A DNA stretch of 64,000 nucleotides, taken from Chitinophaga sp. SYP-B3965. Its GTDB lineage: Bacteria > Bacteroidota > Bacteroidia > Chitinophagales > Chitinophagaceae. The position numbers and the translations under genes are program-made. Below are positions 62,309-64,000 of the stretch, one piece after another. The DNA is taken from positions 310,001-374,000 of the forward strand of contig NZ_WJFD01000001.1 of the NCBI RefSeq assembly GCF_009647655.1, read 5' to 3'. How positions within the stretch are numbered: position 1 is the first letter of the stretch; every line of letters begins with the position of its first letter. The notes beneath the pieces are model-generated. The model made no database searches, was not told the DNA's origin, and saw only the letters and a list, made by a program, of their open reading frames with translations.

Positions 62309-62421
62309 AAGGCTGATGCAAGGCCATTGAAAGGCTGATAGAGGCTGTCACGAGGCCTTGCAAGGCCAATCCAAGGCCGATCCAAGGCCGCAAAAGGCCA
62401 GTAAGGAAATTAAAAAAGGCT
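62309..62421. repeat. AAGGCY repeat at 10-11 base spacing
   Basis: The hexamer AAGGCC/T (sometimes GAGGC) begins at 62309, 62320, 62331, 62341, 62352, 62362, 62373, 62384 and 62394, with a last copy at 62416. Steps are 11, 11, 10, 11, 10, 11, 11 and 10 bases, then 22. Both strands have stops through it, so it is not coding. It fills most of the gap between the DUF885 terminator and the convergent DUF6528 gene. Confidence 0.75.
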
Positions 62422-62431
62422 GGCGGTGATA

Positions 62432-63331
62432 TTATTTGCAAACACGCACCTCATCATTCGCCGGATAACTGAACTTATTTTCCAGGAACCATCTCGCCTT
62501 ATATATCCTCAATCCTTTCTGACTAAACACCGGCTTCCCCTGTGCATCCAATACTTCATTAGACCACCAGGATTCATTAGGCTGCAGTACAATAGTAGGA
62601 TAACCCGCAGGCCCCGATGACACGCTCTTTATTGAACGTTGAATTATATCCGCTTGTTTAAGCTGCTTGGTAGCAATATCAAATTTATATACACCACCAT
62701 TATTCGTCAGCCACAAAGCATCTTCCCCATAAACAGGAAAAAGATCATGTGCCTCATGCCCTGGTAATTCAATGGAATCTTTCAAAACAAGGTCAGGCTG
62801 ATCGCAGTTAAAATTATAAGTAAAGGATTTTAGCTTACTCAGGCCAGCAGACCATAATACCTGCCGTTTTTGATCCCACACCACATTATGCCCAAATTCA
62901 ATGAACACTTTTTTGGTATATACATTCTCCGGAAAATGGAGCGTGTCTACCTTAAACAGCATCAGGAAATTACCTGTACTGGAGGCCGTAACAATATTCC
63001 CATCCGGCAGTAATTCAGCGGAGTGGGTATTACCGCCTGCATAAGCGTAGAATACCGTTTTCTTGTCCGCAATACGGATCAATGCCACGCCACCGCCGGA
63101 AGCCACGGTAAGGATATATTTGCCATTGTACACCAGTTTGGCATCACTTACACTGGAAAACCATTTTACATGTTCCGGTTTCACATTGGAAGCCGCAGGT
63201 TTCCAATCCCAAGTGATCTTTTGAGTATTTACATCAGCAATAGCTACGCGGTGTTCAGATTGTTCAGCAAGAATAATGCTGGTATCTGGTTGGGCAATTA
63301 TGCTGCCGATGATCATTAGTGCACTTATCAT
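62432..63331 (-). CDS. DUF6528 family beta-propeller protein
   Basis: A 299-residue protein starting with a short hydrophobic leader (MISALMIIGSIIAQ). The propeller-like body has blades such as HRVAIADVNTQKITWDWKP, TVASGGGVALIRIADKK, NTHSAELLPDGNIVTASSTG and DALWLTNNGGVYKFDIATK. The pattern and length match the DUF6528 proteins of Bacteroidota, which are secreted and of unknown function. The leader looks short and no in-frame ATG, GTG or TTG is seen just upstream, so a non-standard start or a truncated signal is possible. The stop is shared with the edge of the AAGGCY repeat region. Confidence 0.75.
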   Translation of the reverse strand: MISALMIIGSIIAQPDTSIILAEQSEHRVAIADVNTQKITWDWKPAASNVKPEHVKWFSSVSDAKLVYNGKYILTVASGGGVALIRIADKKTVFYAYAGGNTHSAELLPDGNIVTASSTGNFLMLFKVDTLHFPENVYTKKVFIEFGHNVVWDQKRQVLWSAGLSKLKSFTYNFNCDQPDLVLKDSIELPGHEAHDLFPVYGEDALWLTNNGGVYKFDIATKQLKQADIIQRSIKSVSSGPAGYPTIVLQPNESWWSNEVLDAQGKPVFSQKGLRIYKARWFLENKFSYPANDEVRVCK

Positions 63332-63368
63332 GACGGCATAGGTACAAACTTTTTCTATGAAATAAAAG

Positions 63369-63388
63369 AACGGGGGAGGGCCCCCGTT
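63369..63388 (-). terminator. GC-rich hairpin between the coiled-coil gene and the DUF6528 gene
   Basis: An 8-bp perfect stem (AACGGGGG/CCCCCGTT) with a 4-base loop. On the minus strand it is followed by CTTTTATTT, so it probably ends the transcript of the coiled-coil gene, about 140 bases past its stop. A TTTT run also follows on the plus strand. Confidence 0.65.
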
Positions 63389-63399
63389 TTAAATCTTCG

Positions 63400-63533
63400 T
63401 TAATTCGCTTTTTTCAGATTTCTCCGTTAATTCGATCTCTTATCCCTCTCCAATTCTCCTGTTAGTTCGTTTTTTTTTTAGTTTTCTTCAATTCTGCCGA
63501 CCTTTCATCCCTCTTCAATCCTCCCTTAATTCG
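63400..63533 (-). repeat. Degenerate purine-rich tandem repeat after the coiled-coil gene
   Basis: Read on the minus strand, CGAATTAA/CGAACTAA occurs four times (ending at 63533, 63469, 63434 and 63407 in plus coordinates). The first copy contains the stop codon of the coiled-coil gene. Longer matches follow the first two copies (GGAGGATTGAAGAGGGAT and GGAGAATTGGAGAGGGAT). This looks like decayed duplication of the gene's 3' end. Confidence 0.6.
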
Positions 63534-63996
63534 CTTTCTTAGCCTTCTTCAGTTCCTCAGCCAGTTTTGCATGTTCGCTCTCCAGCTTTTTCTGTTTCTT
63601 CGCATGTTCTTCAGCCGCCTTTTTGGCTTTCTCCAGTTCGGCTTCCTTCTCCTCAATCTCATCGTTGTAACTCGCAACGTCTGTCGCAAATTCATTCAGA
63701 AATTGCTTCATCTTTTCCATGGTAGCAGCGTCAGAACTGCTACTTACAAAGTTATCATACCCCTTTGCAGCAAGCAGTGATACGATAGCGCCTTTCTTTT
63801 TACTCTCTACTTTTACATAAACATCCAGCTTTTCAGATGAAACTTCCGGCCAGCTTACGCCTTTGTATGTTAAGAACCCCTGCTGCTTTCGCTGTTTACC
63901 TAATCCTTCCTTTTCTAATTTAATGGTTAACGCCTTCTCTACGATCTCTTCGGGATAATCATAAGTGGCAATAGCTGCGCTGTTTTCAGCTTTCAT
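63526..63996 (-). CDS. Hypothetical protein with C-terminal coiled coil, possibly 5'-incomplete
   Basis: The visible 156 residues start at an ATG four bases from the window edge. The first 95 residues are a mixed alpha/beta domain (ALTIKLEKEGLGKQRKQQGF, LTYKGVSWPEVSSEKLDVYV, GAIVSLLAAKGYDNFV). The remainder is a Lys/Glu/Ala-rich coiled coil (IEEKEAELEKAKKAAEEHAK onward). No signal peptide is visible, yet the text reads like the inside of a longer exported protein and the frame is open to the edge, so the real start may lie outside. Family not recognised. Confidence 0.55.
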   Translation of the reverse strand: MKAENSAAIATYDYPEEIVEKALTIKLEKEGLGKQRKQQGFLTYKGVSWPEVSSEKLDVYVKVESKKKGAIVSLLAAKGYDNFVSSSSDAATMEKMKQFLNEFATDVASYNDEIEEKEAELEKAKKAAEEHAKKQKKLESEHAKLAEELKKAKKAN

Positions 63997-64000
63997 AATT

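Noticed and set aside
62309..62421. Small gene within the AAGGCY repeat
   Set aside because: Stops interrupt the frames inspected on both strands and the 10-11 base steps are not a codon period.

Overview
The window looks like chromosomal DNA of a Bacteroidota bacterium of the Chitinophaga type. The grounds are a giant surface adhesin with a C-terminal type IX secretion (T9SS) type-B sorting domain followed by PorP/SprF- and OmpA-like partners, two-component propeller sensors, TAnnTTTG-like promoter elements, few Shine-Dalgarno sequences, and families typical of soil Bacteroidota (GH109, DUF885, DUF6528, DUF5009). No rRNA, tRNA, CRISPR array or insertion sequence was recognised.

Layout. 1-4004 (minus) carries a DUF5009/HGSNAT-like acyltransferase (cut by the window edge), a large PVC-type dehydrogenase/cytochrome c lipoprotein and a phytanoyl-CoA dioxygenase-like protein, with a divergent AraC regulator. 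4964-7822 holds a type I methionine aminopeptidase, dipeptidase E and an erythromycin-esterase-like protein. 7826-13424 (minus) is a four-gene cluster: a Trypco1-like protein, a trypsin-like protease with a C-terminal degenerate-STAND-like region, a MoxR AAA+ ATPase, and a three-TM vWA protein with a PKD domain. This matches the architecture predicted for NTPase-dependent conflict (defence-like) systems. Divergent from it at 13546-15288 is an FtsI-like penicillin-binding protein in which every active-site motif is lost. Beyond that lies a KilA-N gene remnant.

16279-49232 is a surface-adhesion region: a propeller-type histidine kinase and a convergent LuxR-type response regulator, then, divergent from the regulator, an 8,718-residue secreted protein (beta-helix, seven LamG/DUF8202-like modules, 37 Calx-beta repeats, three DUF11-like repeats, T9SS sorting domain). 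A PorP/SprF-like outer membrane protein and a PD40-OmpA protein follow. An orphan membrane histidine kinase and an orphan FtsX/MacB-type permease come next.

53273-62158 is catabolic: a GH109-like oxidoreductase, an AraC regulator, and a compact operon that by family content makes up a complete trans-4-hydroxy-L-proline degradation pathway (epimerase, FAD dehydrogenase, DapA-family deaminase, ketoglutarate-semialdehyde dehydrogenase) plus a DUF885 peptidase-like protein. The right end has a helically phased AGGCC repeat, a DUF6528 protein and a coiled-coil hypothetical protein.

The strongest candidate for an undescribed system is the 7.8-15.3 kb block: an envelope-spanning vWA/MoxR/protease/Trypco1 cluster beside a catalytically dead PBP that could act as decoy, sensor or scaffold. 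All functions come from reading the sequence by eye; no database search was run.
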